Notes: generated from the sequence alone by a model not told the origin. Positions 15,402-24,736 are shown, numbered from the stretch's first letter. The stretch: DNA of 64,000 nucleotides from Amycolatopsis roodepoortensis (GCF_014873915.1 NZ_JADBEJ010000008.1:1054001-1118000), one strand, 5' to 3'. A program made the numbers and translations.

Positions 15402-17108
15402 GTGACTGCGAGTAACACCACCACTGAAGACGACTTCGACTACGACGTGATCGTCGTCGGCTCCGGGTTCGGCGGCAGTGTCGCCGCCCTGCGCCTGACC
15501 GAGAAGGGCTACCGCGTCGCCGTCATCGAGGCGGGCCGCCGCTTCGCCGACGACGAGTTCGCGAAGACGTCCTGGGACCTTCGCCGCTACGTCTGGGCGC
15601 CGCAGGTCGGCTGCTTCGGCATCCAGCGCATCCACATGCTCAAGGACGTCATGGTGCTCGCCGGCGCGGGCGTCGGTGGCGGCTCGCTGGTCTACGCGAA
15701 CACGCTGTACCGCCCGCTGAAGCCGTTCTACGTCGACCCGCAGTGGTCCCACATCACCGACTGGGAGTCCGAGCTCGGCCCGCACTACGACCAGGCCAGC
15801 CGCATGCTGGGCGTGGTCACCAACCCGAGCGTCACGCCGTCGGACGTGGTCATGAAAGGCGTTGCCGAGGACATGGGCGTGGCGGACTCGTTCCACCCCA
15901 CGCCCGTCGGCGTGTACTTCGGCAAGCCGGGGGAGCGCGCGGAGGACCCGTACTTCGGCGGCGCGGGCCCGGCGCGCACCGGCTGCACCGAATGCGGCGC
16001 CTGCATGACCGGCTGCCGCGTCGGGGCCAAGAACACGCTGGTCAAGAACTACCTCTACCTCGCGGAGAAGGACGGCGCGAAGGTCATCCCGCTCACCACC
16101 GTGAGCGCGATTAGCCCGCTAAACGCAGGTGGGTACGAGGTGAGCATCAAGAAGACCGGGACCACCTCGCGCAGGTTCCGGCACAAGCTGACGGCCGCGC
16201 AGGTGGTGCTCGCCGCCGGCACGTGGGGTACGCAGAACCTGCTTCACAGCATGCGCGACACCGCCAAGCTGCCGAAGCTCTCACCGCGTCTCGGCGAGCT
16301 GACCCGCACCAACTCCGAGGCCATCATCGGCGCCGCCCGGACCTCGGTCGACGAGGAGCGGAACTTCAGCCGCGGCGTCGCGATCACGTCGTCGATCCAC
16401 CCCGACGAGAACACGCATATCGAGCCCGTCCGCTACGGCAAGGGCAGCAACGCGATGAGCCTGCTCCAGACCATCGCCACCGAAGGCGATTCGGCGGTCC
16501 CGCGCTGGCGCCAGGCCGTGAACTTCATGTTCAAGCACCCGGTCCAGACCGTGAAGCTGCTCAACGGCTACCGCTGGAGCGAGCGGACCGTGATCCTGCT
16601 GGTGATGCAGAGCCTCGACAACTCCATCACCACGTACACCAAACGCGGGCTCTTCGGCCGCCGCAAGTACACGTCCAAACAGGGCCACGGCGAGCCGAAC
16701 CCGAGCTTCATCCCCGCCGGGCACGAAGCCAACCTCCGCACCGCCGAGCGGATCGGCGGCATGGCGGGCGGCACCTGGGGCGAGATCTTCGACATCCCGC
16801 TGACGGCGCATTTCATCGGCGGCGCCCCGATCGGCACGGCGCCCGACAACGGCGTGATCGACCCGTACCACCGCGTCTTCAACTACCCCGGTCTGTCCAT
16901 TGTGGATGGCTCGGCGATCACGGCGAACCTCGGCGTCAACCCCTCGCTGACCATCACCGCGCAGGCCGAGCGGGCCTTCTCGTTCTGGCCCAACAAGGGT
17001 GAACAGGACAGCAGGCCGCCGCAGGACTCGCCGTACGCGCGCCTCGAGCCGATCGCCCCGAAGAACCCCGCGGTTCCGGCGGACGCGCCGGCGGCGCTTC
17101 GGCGCTAA
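15402..17108 (+). CDS. choD: GMC-type FAD oxidoreductase, ChoD-like
   Basis: 568 residues. The FAD-binding fold starts DVIVVGSGFGGSVAALRL; later motifs are GAGVGGGSLVYANTL, a Cys-rich segment TGCTECGACMTGCRVGAKNTLVKNYL and the C-terminal NYPGLSIVDGSAITANLGVNPSLTITAQAER. It is the orthologue by position and motifs of mycobacterial ChoD (Rv3409c), named cholesterol oxidase although that activity is debated. The GTG at 15402 follows GTCGAGGG. A copy of the palindromic repeat lies in frame at 16105-16131 and encodes AISPLNAGG in a surface position between strands, without breaking the frame. Confidence 0.9.
   Translation: MTASNTTTEDDFDYDVIVVGSGFGGSVAALRLTEKGYRVAVIEAGRRFADDEFAKTSWDLRRYVWAPQVGCFGIQRIHMLKDVMVLAGAGVGGGSLVYANTLYRPLKPFYVDPQWSHITDWESELGPHYDQASRMLGVVTNPSVTPSDVVMKGVAEDMGVADSFHPTPVGVYFGKPGERAEDPYFGGAGPARTGCTECGACMTGCRVGAKNTLVKNYLYLAEKDGAKVIPLTTVSAISPLNAGGYEVSIKKTGTTSRRFRHKLTAAQVVLAAGTWGTQNLLHSMRDTAKLPKLSPRLGELTRTNSEAIIGAARTSVDEERNFSRGVAITSSIHPDENTHIEPVRYGKGSNAMSLLQTIATEGDSAVPRWRQAVNFMFKHPVQTVKLLNGYRWSERTVILLVMQSLDNSITTYTKRGLFGRRKYTSKQGHGEPNPSFIPAGHEANLRTAERIGGMAGGTWGEIFDIPLTAHFIGGAPIGTAPDNGVIDPYHRVFNYPGLSIVDGSAITANLGVNPSLTITAQAERAFSFWPNKGEQDSRPPQDSPYARLEPIAPKNPAVPADAPAALRR
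16105..16131. repeat. Palindromic repeat inside the choD coding sequence
   Basis: GCGCGATTAGCCCGCTAAACGCAGGT arranged so that the one stop-free frame is used: GCG ATT AGC CCG CTA AAC GCA GGT, giving A-I-S-P-L-N-A-G. It is the only copy fully inside a gene in this window. Confidence 0.95.
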
Positions 17109-17117
17109 GTTGAGGAG

Positions 17118-17840
17118 GTGACAGCCTCCGAACGCGCACACGTCCTGCTGAACCGCGTCCGCGCCCTGCACGAGGAATGGGCGCGGCTGGCGCGCGGGCT
17201 CGACGAGGAGGCCGTGCACGCCCCGAGCGGTTTGCCCGGCTGGACGCGGGCGCATCTGCTGTCCCACCTCGCGCGCAACGCCGACGGCCTGGTCAACCTC
17301 CTCACCTGGGCGAAGTCGGGGGTCGAGACCCCGATGTACGCCGGTGAGGCGGCGCGGGACGACGACATCGAGAGGGGTGCGTACCGGTCCGCCGGGGAGA
17401 TCGCCGAAGATGTCGTCGCGTCCGCGGCACGGTTCGTCGAAGTCGCGTCGACCATGCCGGACGACGCGTGGCAGGTCCGCGTGCGCGCCCGGCAGGGTCG
17501 CGAGATCCCGGCCGAGTTCGTGCTCTGGCTCCGCCTCTCGGAGACCGCGATCCACCTGGCCGACCTCGATCTCGGCTACGACTTCGCCCGCGTCGCCGAG
17601 CTGCTCGGCGCCGAGTTCGAGATCGTCGTCGGCAACGCCATCGGCATGTACGGCGGCGAACTGCCCGCCGTCCTGCTGGTCGCCGTCGGCGCAGACGGGA
17701 CCCGTCACGAGTGGCGGATGGGCACCGGAGAGCCGGTCAAGCTGACCGGCTCCCCGGGCGACGTCCTGGCGTGGATCACCGGCCGTAGCGATGGATCCAC
17801 TTTGGACGGCACCGCGCCGCCGCTGCCGCATTGGCTGTGA
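17118..17840 (+). CDS. Maleylpyruvate isomerase-family, mycothiol-dependent enzyme (DinB-like fold)
   Basis: 240 residues. The N-terminal four-helix bundle has the LPGWTRAHLLSHLARNADGL motif with the metal-binding His residues, and ETAIHLADLDLGYDF provides the third. The C-terminal half (EWRMGTGEPVKLTGSPGDVLAWITGR) is the accessory domain of the family. These enzymes use or modify thiols such as mycothiol; the substrate is unknown. The GTG at 17118 is nine bases after the choD stop, with GAGGAG in between, so the two are probably one operon. Confidence 0.8.
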   Translation: MTASERAHVLLNRVRALHEEWARLARGLDEEAVHAPSGLPGWTRAHLLSHLARNADGLVNLLTWAKSGVETPMYAGEAARDDDIERGAYRSAGEIAEDVVASAARFVEVASTMPDDAWQVRVRARQGREIPAEFVLWLRLSETAIHLADLDLGYDFARVAELLGAEFEIVVGNAIGMYGGELPAVLLVAVGADGTRHEWRMGTGEPVKLTGSPGDVLAWITGRSDGSTLDGTAPPLPHWL

Positions 17841-17859
17841 CGGCACGGTCCACAAAGGA

Positions 17860-18843
17860 CTAGGCGCGGAACGAGTCCACGCCGAACTGCTTGGCGATGT
17901 CGTCGAGCATGGCGTGCGCACCCTGGAGGCTCACCGAGGTGAACCAGGTGGTGTCGTTGACGTCGATCTTCTTTCCCTTGAGGGTTCCCCAAAGCGGGTT
18001 CGACTGGAACTTCGTCATGGGGTTTTCGGCCTGCTTGGTCTCGTCGGTGTAGCTGGCGATGAAGATCGCCTCGGCGTCGAGCTTCCCGATCTCTTCCTGG
18101 CTCAGGTCGTTGGAGATCTTCGCCTTGTTGTCCGGCTGGCCGGCGGGGCGCTGGATCCCGGCGTCGGCCATCACGCTCCCGGGGAACGACGCGGTGCTGT
18201 AGAGCCGCACCGTCGGCTCCCCTTCGATGAAACGGACCACGGAGGCCGTCACCGGCTTGCCGAGCTTCGCCTTGACCGCGTCGCCGACCTTGCGGGCGCG
18301 CTCCTCGTAGGACTTGATCTTCTGCTCCGCCAAGGCTTCCTTGCCCAGCGCCTTGCCGAGCATCCGGACGTTGTCCTTCCACGTGGCCCCGGTGGTCTGG
18401 CTGAACACCGTGGGTGCGACCTTGCTGAACTCCGCGTAGAACTTCTCGTGCCGCACCTTCGCGGACACGATCAGCTCCGGCTTGATGTCGTACAGCTTCT
18501 CGATGTCCGGGCTTTCGAGCGCGCCGATCTCCTTGGCGCCCTCGGCGAACTTGCGGTCGTCGCCCAGGTAGTCCGGCAGCTTGTCGTAGTTGCGGTACTT
18601 CGTGTACGCCACGACCTTCGTTTCGAGCGCCAGTGCCGCGTCGACGTAGCTGGAGTCGAGCGCCGCGACGGTGGTGGGCTGCTTGTCGATCGTGGTCGAC
18701 CCCATCACGTGTTCGATGGTCCGCGGGAATCCACTTTGGCCGGTGCCGGTGGAGGCGGATTCCTGTTCTGCGCCACCGCATGCGGAGAGTGCCAGGCAGG
18801 CGGTCACGGCGAGGGTGAGGACTGCGCGCCGGGGTGGGGTCAT
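17860..18843 (-). CDS. Iron-siderophore ABC transporter, substrate-binding lipoprotein
   Basis: 327 residues. A lipoprotein signal ends LALSAC with the lipid-modified Cys at 22. The mature part follows the FecB/TroA plan: FPRTIEHVMGSTTIDKQPTTVAALD, the ALESPDIEKLYDIKPELIVSA strand-turn, and a long connecting helix. It should capture a ferric siderophore at the outer face of the membrane and pass it to the permeases encoded divergently. An iron box sits in the 53-base gap between them. No siderophore biosynthesis genes are in the window. Confidence 0.92.
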   Translation of the reverse strand: MTPPRRAVLTLAVTACLALSACGGAEQESASTGTGQSGFPRTIEHVMGSTTIDKQPTTVAALDSSYVDAALALETKVVAYTKYRNYDKLPDYLGDDRKFAEGAKEIGALESPDIEKLYDIKPELIVSAKVRHEKFYAEFSKVAPTVFSQTTGATWKDNVRMLGKALGKEALAEQKIKSYEERARKVGDAVKAKLGKPVTASVVRFIEGEPTVRLYSTASFPGSVMADAGIQRPAGQPDNKAKISNDLSQEEIGKLDAEAIFIASYTDETKQAENPMTKFQSNPLWGTLKGKKIDVNDTTWFTSVSLQGAHAMLDDIAKQFGVDSFRA

Positions 18844-18860
18844 GGGTCACTCTTTCTGTG

Positions 18861-18880
18861 CGGTTAGGCTTTCCTAACCG
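18861..18880. promoter_or_regulatory. Iron box (IdeR/DmdR-type operator)
   Basis: CGGTTAGGCTTTCCTAACCG is an inverted repeat with TTAGG and CCTAA half-sites, matching the core of the DtxR/IdeR consensus. It lies between the divergent starts of the binding protein (18843) and permease (18897), so iron would repress both. Confidence 0.85.
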
Positions 18881-18896
18881 GAGCATAGGATGGCGG

Positions 18897-19904
18897 ATGT
18901 CCACAGTGGAAGTTCGTGTTGGAAAGGCGACAGCGGGCGCCCTGCTGGTCACCCTTCTGGCTGTGATCTGCGTCGCGAGCATCGCCCTCGGTGCGCGTTC
19001 GATTCCTTTGGGTGTCGTGTGGGACGCGATCTTCCATCCCGCGGGTGTGCCGGATCACCTGATCGTCCGTTCGCTGCGGGTGCCGCGCACGTTGCTCGGT
19101 GTCCTCGCGGGGCTCGCGCTCGGCGCGGCCGGTGCGCTCATGCAGGGCCACACCCGTAACCCGCTCGCGGACCCCGGCCTGCTCGGCGTCACCCAAGGCG
19201 CGGCGTTCGCGGTGGTGCTCGCCGTCGTCGTGCTGGGCATCGACGACCTGTACGCGTTCATCTGGTTCGGCTTCGCGGGCGCGCTGATCGCGAGCGCGGT
19301 CGTCTTCCTGCTCGGCGCGGTCGGTGGCCGCGGCGCCACACCGGTGACGCTCGCACTGGCCGGAGCCGCGGTGAGCGCCCTGCTCAACGGCGTCATCTCC
19401 GCGATCGTGCTCGGCGACGACCGCGGGATGGAGACCTACCGGTTCTGGCACGTCGGCTCGATCGCCGGCCGGGATCCCGCGATGATCGGCCAGATCGCCC
19501 CGTTCGTGGCCGCGGGCCTGCTCCTCGCGGTGATCAACACCCCTGGCATGAACACGCTCGCGCTCGGTGACGACGTCGCCGTCGCGCTCGGACGGCGGGT
19601 CGGCCGGACGCGGCTGCTCGGGGTCGCCGCGATCACGCTGCTGACCGGCGCGGCCGTCGCCGCCTGCGGCCCGATCGCGTTCCTCGGCCTGCTGGTCCCG
19701 CATTTCGCGCGGGCCATCAGCGGACCCGACTACCGGTGGCTGGTGCCGTTCTCCGCCGTGCTCGGCGCGATCCTGCTGCTGGCGGCGGACCTGCTCGGCC
19801 GCGTCGTCGCCTCGGACAACCTGGAGGTCGGCATCATGCTGGCGGTGCTCGGCGTGCCGGTGTTCGTCCACCTCGTCCGCAAGAAGGGCCTGGCACGGAT
19901 ATGA
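18897..19904 (+). CDS. FecCD-family iron-siderophore permease (first subunit)
   Basis: 335 residues with eight to ten membrane segments. Family motifs include LRVPRTLLGVLAGLALGAAGALMQGHTRNPLADPGLLGV and the cytoplasmic coupling region GPIAFLGLLVPHFAR. The ATG at 18897 (MSTVEVRVGKAT) was chosen because the upstream frame runs through the iron box. It overlaps the next permease by ATGA. With that subunit, the ATPase and the divergent lipoprotein it forms a complete importer. Confidence 0.93.
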   Translation: MSTVEVRVGKATAGALLVTLLAVICVASIALGARSIPLGVVWDAIFHPAGVPDHLIVRSLRVPRTLLGVLAGLALGAAGALMQGHTRNPLADPGLLGVTQGAAFAVVLAVVVLGIDDLYAFIWFGFAGALIASAVVFLLGAVGGRGATPVTLALAGAAVSALLNGVISAIVLGDDRGMETYRFWHVGSIAGRDPAMIGQIAPFVAAGLLLAVINTPGMNTLALGDDVAVALGRRVGRTRLLGVAAITLLTGAAVAACGPIAFLGLLVPHFARAISGPDYRWLVPFSAVLGAILLLAADLLGRVVASDNLEVGIMLAVLGVPVFVHLVRKKGLARI

Positions 19905-20959
19905 CGGCTCCCAAGGTGATCTCACTCGGCCCGGCGGCCTGGACCGTCCGGCCGAGGACGCTCGCCGTCGTGCTCTTCGCGGCGGTCGCGCTGGTGCTGG
20001 TCGCGGCGCTGAACATCGGTATCGGCACCTCCCACATCGGCGTCGGCGACGTTTTGAAGACGCTGTTCGGCGGCGGTACCGCGCGGGAACGCGGGATCAT
20101 CTTCGACCTGCGGATGCCGCGTACCTTGACCGCGATCGGCGTCGGCGCCGCCCTCGGGCTGTCCGGCGCGCTGTTCCAGACCATCGCCAGGAACCCGCTG
20201 GCCAGCCCGGACATCCTCGGCATCACCTGGGGTGCGGGCGTCGGCGCGGTCGGCGTGATCGTCGCGGGCGGTACCGGCGGCCAGGTCAGCGGCCTGGCGA
20301 GCACGCTGGGCGTCCCGCTCGCCGGGCTGGCGGGCGGCGTGATCGCGGGAATCCTGCTGTACGCGCTTTCGTGGCGGCGCGGGATCGACGGCTACCGGCT
20401 CGTGCTGATCGGCATCGCGCTTTCGGCCGTCGGCTACAACCTCGTGTACTGGATGCTGACCATCGGAGACGTCGACAACGCCGCGCGGGCGACGACGTGG
20501 ATCGTGGGCAGCCTCGCCGACGTCGGCTGGGAATCGGTCGCTCCGGTCCTACTGGCGCTGGCCGTCCTCGCGCCGATCACCCTGGTCGCCGGGCACACCA
20601 TCGGCGGCCTGCAGTTCGGCGACGACACCGCGCGCGGCCTGGGTATCCGGGTCGACGCCGCCCGCGCGACCCTGCTGCTGCTCGGTGCGGCCTTGGCCGC
20701 CGTCGCCACCGCGGCCGCGGGCCCGATCACCTTCGTCGCGCTGGCCACCCCGCAGATCGCCTTGAGGCTGGTCCGCTCCGCGCAGCCGCCGTTGTTCGGC
20801 TCGATGGTCCTCGGCGCCCTGCTGACCGTCGGCGCGGATTTCGTCGTCCGGGTGACGCCGGGCCTGTCCGGGCTCCCGGTCGGGGTGCTGACGGCGATCC
20901 TCGGGGCGCCGTATCTGATCTTCCTGTTCATCCGCAGCCGTAAGGAGGAGCGCGCGTGA
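19901..20959 (+). CDS. FecCD-family iron-siderophore permease (second subunit)
   Basis: 352 residues with the same fold. Motifs are LRMPRTLTAIGVGAALGLSGALFQTIARNPLASPDILGI and GPITFVALATPQIALRL, and it ends LIFLFIRSRKEERA. The start overlaps the preceding stop (ATGA), and its own stop overlaps the ATPase start (GTGA), so all three are translationally coupled. Two different permeases suggest a heterodimeric channel, as in FepD-FepG. Confidence 0.93.
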   Translation: MTAPKVISLGPAAWTVRPRTLAVVLFAAVALVLVAALNIGIGTSHIGVGDVLKTLFGGGTARERGIIFDLRMPRTLTAIGVGAALGLSGALFQTIARNPLASPDILGITWGAGVGAVGVIVAGGTGGQVSGLASTLGVPLAGLAGGVIAGILLYALSWRRGIDGYRLVLIGIALSAVGYNLVYWMLTIGDVDNAARATTWIVGSLADVGWESVAPVLLALAVLAPITLVAGHTIGGLQFGDDTARGLGIRVDAARATLLLLGAALAAVATAAAGPITFVALATPQIALRLVRSAQPPLFGSMVLGALLTVGADFVVRVTPGLSGLPVGVLTAILGAPYLIFLFIRSRKEERA

Positions 20960-21750
20960 ACGCCAGACTGCGTGCCCGGGAATTGGAACTCGGCTACGGC
21001 GAAACGCCCGTCGTGACCGGGCTGGACCTCGACGTCCTCGACGGGACCGTCACCGCGATCATCGGCCCCAACGGCTGCGGCAAGTCGACCCTGCTGCGCG
21101 CGCTGGCGCGCTTGCTCAAGCCACGGCAGGGCGCGGTGCTGCTCGACGGCGAGCGCATCGACAAGCTGCCGACCCGCGAGGTCGCCAAGATCATCGGCCT
21201 GCTGCCGCAGACCCCGTCCGCGCCCGAGGGGCTGACCGTCTCCGATCTGGTCCGGCGGGGGCGGCATCCGCATCAAAGCTGGTACCGGCAGTGGTCTTCC
21301 TCCGACGACGAGGCGATCGAGCGGGCGCTGCGGCTGACCGGGATGGAAGAGCACGCCGGCCGGGTCGTCGACCAGCTTTCCGGCGGGCAGCGGCAGCGGG
21401 CGTGGATCTCGATGACGCTGGCGCAGGAGACCGGCCTGCTCCTGCTGGACGAGCCGATCACGTATCTCGACCTGGCGCACCAGATCGACGTGCTGGACCT
21501 GGTGTACCGGCTGCACGAAGAACGTGGCACCACCGTGGTGATGGTGCTGCACGATCTGAATCTCGCCGCCCGCTACGCCGACAAGCTGGTCGCCATGCGC
21601 GGCGGCCGGATCGTCGCGCAGGGCCCGCCCGCCGAGGTGCTCACCGAGCCGCTTCTCGAGGAGATCTTCGGCCTGACCGCGAAGGTCATGGCGGATCCGG
21701 TGTCCGGTACGCCCCTGGTCGTGCCGGTGAGCGCACACCTTCGGGGGTAA
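20956..21750 (+). CDS. Iron-siderophore ABC transporter ATPase (FepC/FecE type)
   Basis: 264 residues that power the importer from the cytosolic side. Walker A is GPNGCGKST, the Q-loop lies in LLPQTPSAPEGLTV, the signature is LSGGQRQRAW, Walker B is LLLLDEPITYLDL, and the H-loop is MVLHDLNLAARYAD. The normal length and uninterrupted motifs suggest it works. The GTG at 20956 overlaps the permease stop. Confidence 0.94.
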   Translation: MNARLRARELELGYGETPVVTGLDLDVLDGTVTAIIGPNGCGKSTLLRALARLLKPRQGAVLLDGERIDKLPTREVAKIIGLLPQTPSAPEGLTVSDLVRRGRHPHQSWYRQWSSSDDEAIERALRLTGMEEHAGRVVDQLSGGQRQRAWISMTLAQETGLLLLDEPITYLDLAHQIDVLDLVYRLHEERGTTVVMVLHDLNLAARYADKLVAMRGGRIVAQGPPAEVLTEPLLEEIFGLTAKVMADPVSGTPLVVPVSAHLRG

Positions 21751-21787
21751 GGCCGCAACCTGCCCGTCGGCTGGGCGTCTAACAGGC

Positions 21788-23224
21788 ATGGAAAGAAGGG
21801 CGTTCCTCAAACTCGCCGGTGCGACGGCGGCCGGGTTGGCCGCGACGGCGTGTTCCGCCGCGCCTCCGGCCCAGGCGCCCAGCTCCGCTCCGGGAACGTC
21901 GTTGCCGCCGAGCACCGACGTCACGCCGCCGTCCGGCCCGCCGGACTGGGCGGCGTTGCGGAACAAGGTTTCCCTGCTCTTGCCGGGGGATTCCGGCTAC
22001 GACAGCGCCAAACGCGTGTTCAATCCTGCCTTCGACGGGTTCAAGCCCGCCGCGATCGCGAAATGCGCCAAGCCCGAGGATGTGCAGGCGGCTGTTTCCA
22101 TCGCGGCGAGACGGGTTCCCATCGCCGCGCGCAGTGGTGGGCACAGCTACGCCGGATACTCGGTTCCCGACGGGGGATTGATGATCGACCTCGGTGGAAT
22201 GTCCTCAGTGGACGTCCAAGGTGAACAGGTCGTGATCGGCGCGGGCGCGAAGCTGAAGGACGTCTACGCGGCGCTCGGCGGGGCGGGCCGTTGCCTGCCC
22301 GCGGGTTCCTGTCCCAGCGTCGGGATCGCCGGGCTGACGCTCGGCGGCGGAATCGGTGTGCTCGCGCGGAAATACGGGCTCACCTGTGACCATCTGGTGT
22401 CCGCGCAGGTCGTCACGGCGGACGGGAAACTGCGGACGGCGTCGGCGGATTCCGAGCCGGAACTGTTCTGGGCGCTGCGCGGCGGGGGAGGCGGCAACTT
22501 CGGTGTCGTCACCTCGTTCACCTTCCGTACCGATCCGGCGCCCTCGGCCGTTTCGGTGTTCTCCTTGCGGTTCCCGGCGGGCAGCGCGAACGACGTCGTA
22601 GCCGAATGGCAGCGTTGGCTTCCCGAAGCGCCGCCCGAGCTGTGGGCGAATGTCGTGCTGTCCGGCGGATCGACGGTCGGTGTGCGCATTTCCGGTTGCT
22701 ACGTCGGCGATTCCGCTTCGCTGGGCAGGCTTCTCGACCAGGTCGGTGGAACGCGGACGGTCAAGCAGCTCGACTACCTCGGTGCCATGAAGTACTTCTC
22801 CGGCAGTGAGAACCGTCAGTCCTTTGTGGCCTCATCGCGGATACTCGAAGAACCGGTGGAGCCCGCGAAACTGACGTCAGTCCTCAAGGGCAGGCAAGGA
22901 ATGGACCTGCTGGTCGACGGTCTCGGCGGCGCCGTCGCCGATATCGCCCCGGACGCCACCGCGTTCTGGCACCGGAAGGCGATCGGGAGCGTGCAGATCT
23001 ACAGTCAGGCGGACGTGAGCAATCGTTCCGCGGCAACGAAATCCGTCGCGGAGGTGGTGTCGGGTCTCGGGCTGGGCGGGGGCTACGTCAACTACATCGA
23101 CCCCGCCCTGCCCGACTGGATGACGGCCTACTACGGCGGCAACGTCGCGCGCCTCAAGCAGGTGGCGAAGACCTACGACCCGGACAAGGTGTTCGGGTTC
23201 GCGCAGGCCGTCACCCGGGACTAG
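21788..23224 (+). CDS. FAD-linked oxidase of the berberine-bridge type, exported lipoprotein
   Basis: 478 residues. The N-terminus MERRAFLKLAGATAAG is a twin-arginine signal followed by AATAC, a lipobox, so it is probably exported folded and lipid-anchored. The FAD domain has ARSGGHSYAGYS (His119) and KYGLTCDH (Cys200), the pair that attaches flavin doubly in this family. The C-terminal BBE motif is YVNYIDPALPDWMTAYYGGNVARLKQVAKTYDP. It oxidises a sugar, alcohol or secondary metabolite with O2; the substrate is unknown. Its stop overlaps that of the convergent aldehyde dehydrogenase by four bases (CTAG). Confidence 0.88.
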   Translation: MERRAFLKLAGATAAGLAATACSAAPPAQAPSSAPGTSLPPSTDVTPPSGPPDWAALRNKVSLLLPGDSGYDSAKRVFNPAFDGFKPAAIAKCAKPEDVQAAVSIAARRVPIAARSGGHSYAGYSVPDGGLMIDLGGMSSVDVQGEQVVIGAGAKLKDVYAALGGAGRCLPAGSCPSVGIAGLTLGGGIGVLARKYGLTCDHLVSAQVVTADGKLRTASADSEPELFWALRGGGGGNFGVVTSFTFRTDPAPSAVSVFSLRFPAGSANDVVAEWQRWLPEAPPELWANVVLSGGSTVGVRISGCYVGDSASLGRLLDQVGGTRTVKQLDYLGAMKYFSGSENRQSFVASSRILEEPVEPAKLTSVLKGRQGMDLLVDGLGGAVADIAPDATAFWHRKAIGSVQIYSQADVSNRSAATKSVAEVVSGLGLGGGYVNYIDPALPDWMTAYYGGNVARLKQVAKTYDPDKVFGFAQAVTRD

Positions 23225-24666
23225 AGGTCGATGCCGGTGAAGACGGTGACCCGTTCCTCGGTCAAGTCTTGCATCGCGGCGAGGACGCCTTCCCTGCCGA
23301 CGCCCGATCCCTTGACGCCGCCGTAAGGCATCTGGTCCGCTCGGTAGCTCGGGACGTCGCCGATGATCACGCCGCCGACTTCGAGTTCCGTCGACGCGTA
23401 GAAGGCGAGATGCACGTCGCGGGTGAACACCCCGGCCTGCAAGCCGTACGCGGATTCGTTGACCGAAGCGAAAGCCTCGTCCACGCCGTCCACAATGGAC
23501 ACGGCGAGCACCGGGCCGAAGATCTCCTCGGCCCAGGCCTTTGTGGACGGTGGCACGTCGGTGAGCACGGTCGGCTCGACCGTCGCGCCGTCCCGTTTGC
23601 CGCCGGTGAGGATCTTCGCGCCGGCGGCGACGGCCTCGTCGATCCAGGCGACGATCCGCTCCGCCGCGGCCTCGTCGACGACCGGGCCCACGTCGGTGTT
23701 CTTGTCGTACGGGTCTCCGGTTCGCTGTGCCCGCACGGCTTCCACCAGTGCGGGCACGAATTCCTCGGCGACCTCACGTTCGACGATGACCCGCTGCACG
23801 GCGATGCAGGACTGTCCGGCCTGGTAGTTGCCGAAGGTCGCGATGCGTTCCGCGGCGCCTTCCGGATCCGGCCAGTCGCGGAGCACGACGGCGGCCGCGT
23901 TGCCGCCGAGTTCGAGCACGACGTGCTTGCGTGGCGCGGCGTCCGCGATCGACCAGCCGACCGGACCCGAGCCGGTGAACGAAACGACCGGCAGCCGGGG
24001 ATCGGCGACCAGCGCCGACGTCTCGTCGTTGCCGAGCGGCAGCACCGAGAACGCGCCTTCGGGCAGGTCCGTCTCGGCCAGGATCTCGCCGAGGATCAGC
24101 GCGGCCAGCGGCGTGCGCGGCGCGGGTTTGACGATGATCGGCGCGCCGACCGCGAGCGACGGCGCGACCTTGTGCGCCACCAGGTTCAGCGGGAAGTTGA
24201 ACGGCGCGATGCCGAGCACCGGTCCGCGCGGGATCCGGCGGGTGAGGGCCAGCCTGCCTTCGCCCGCCGGATCGGTGTCCAGGCGCTGCAGGTCGCCGCT
24301 GAACCGGCGGGCCTCTTCGGCCGCGATCCGGAACACCGACACCGCTCGCCGGACCTCCGCCTCGGCCCACTTGAGCGGCTTGCCGTTCTCGGCGGTGATG
24401 ACCTCGGCGATCTCCTCGGTCCGGCCGGCGATGACCCGCGAAACATGGTCGAGCGCCGCGGCGCGGCTGTGCGCCGACGACCGGCGGAACTCCTTCGCGA
24501 CGCTCGCCGCCGCGCTCACCGCTCGTTCGACCTGCTCCGGGCCGGGCACCGCGACGGTGGCGACTTCGCTGCCGTCGTAGGGGTGGTGCACGGTGATCGT
24601 CGAAGCGCCCTGCTCGGGGCGTCCGGCGATCCAGGCGGGGCGCGGCTCCGGGGTGATCATGTCCAT
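23221..24666 (-). CDS. NAD(P)-dependent aldehyde dehydrogenase
   Basis: 481 residues of the ALDH superfamily, oxidising an aldehyde to an acid in the cytosol. Cofactor-binding PFNFPLNLVAHKVAPSL, catalytic Glu in LELGGNAAAVVL and nucleophile Cys in YQAGQSCIAVQRV are all present, with the C-terminal GVKGSGVGREG. The ATG at 24666 gives MDMITPEPRPAW; an ATG at 24711 is in frame but touches a palindromic repeat, and neither has a good ribosome site. It lies downstream of the DinB gene on the same strand. Confidence 0.88.
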   Translation of the reverse strand: MDMITPEPRPAWIAGRPEQGASTITVHHPYDGSEVATVAVPGPEQVERAVSAAASVAKEFRRSSAHSRAAALDHVSRVIAGRTEEIAEVITAENGKPLKWAEAEVRRAVSVFRIAAEEARRFSGDLQRLDTDPAGEGRLALTRRIPRGPVLGIAPFNFPLNLVAHKVAPSLAVGAPIIVKPAPRTPLAALILGEILAETDLPEGAFSVLPLGNDETSALVADPRLPVVSFTGSGPVGWSIADAAPRKHVVLELGGNAAAVVLRDWPDPEGAAERIATFGNYQAGQSCIAVQRVIVEREVAEEFVPALVEAVRAQRTGDPYDKNTDVGPVVDEAAAERIVAWIDEAVAAGAKILTGGKRDGATVEPTVLTDVPPSTKAWAEEIFGPVLAVSIVDGVDEAFASVNESAYGLQAGVFTRDVHLAFYASTELEVGGVIIGDVPSYRADQMPYGGVKGSGVGREGVLAAMQDLTEERVTVFTGIDL

Positions 24667-24709
24667 GGAGACAAGGTATTCGAGGCAGGGCTTGACGAGC
24701 ACCTCGAGC

Positions 24710-24736
24710 ATCGCGTTTAGCCCGCTAAACGCGATC
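24710..24736. repeat. Palindromic repeat ending the DinB gene
   Basis: ATCGCGTTTAGCCCGCTAAA followed by CGCGATC, a CC-type copy. On the minus strand GAT CGC GTT TAG gives D-R-V-stop, the end of the DinB-family protein. The left edge touches a possible ATG of the aldehyde dehydrogenase. Confidence 0.92.
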
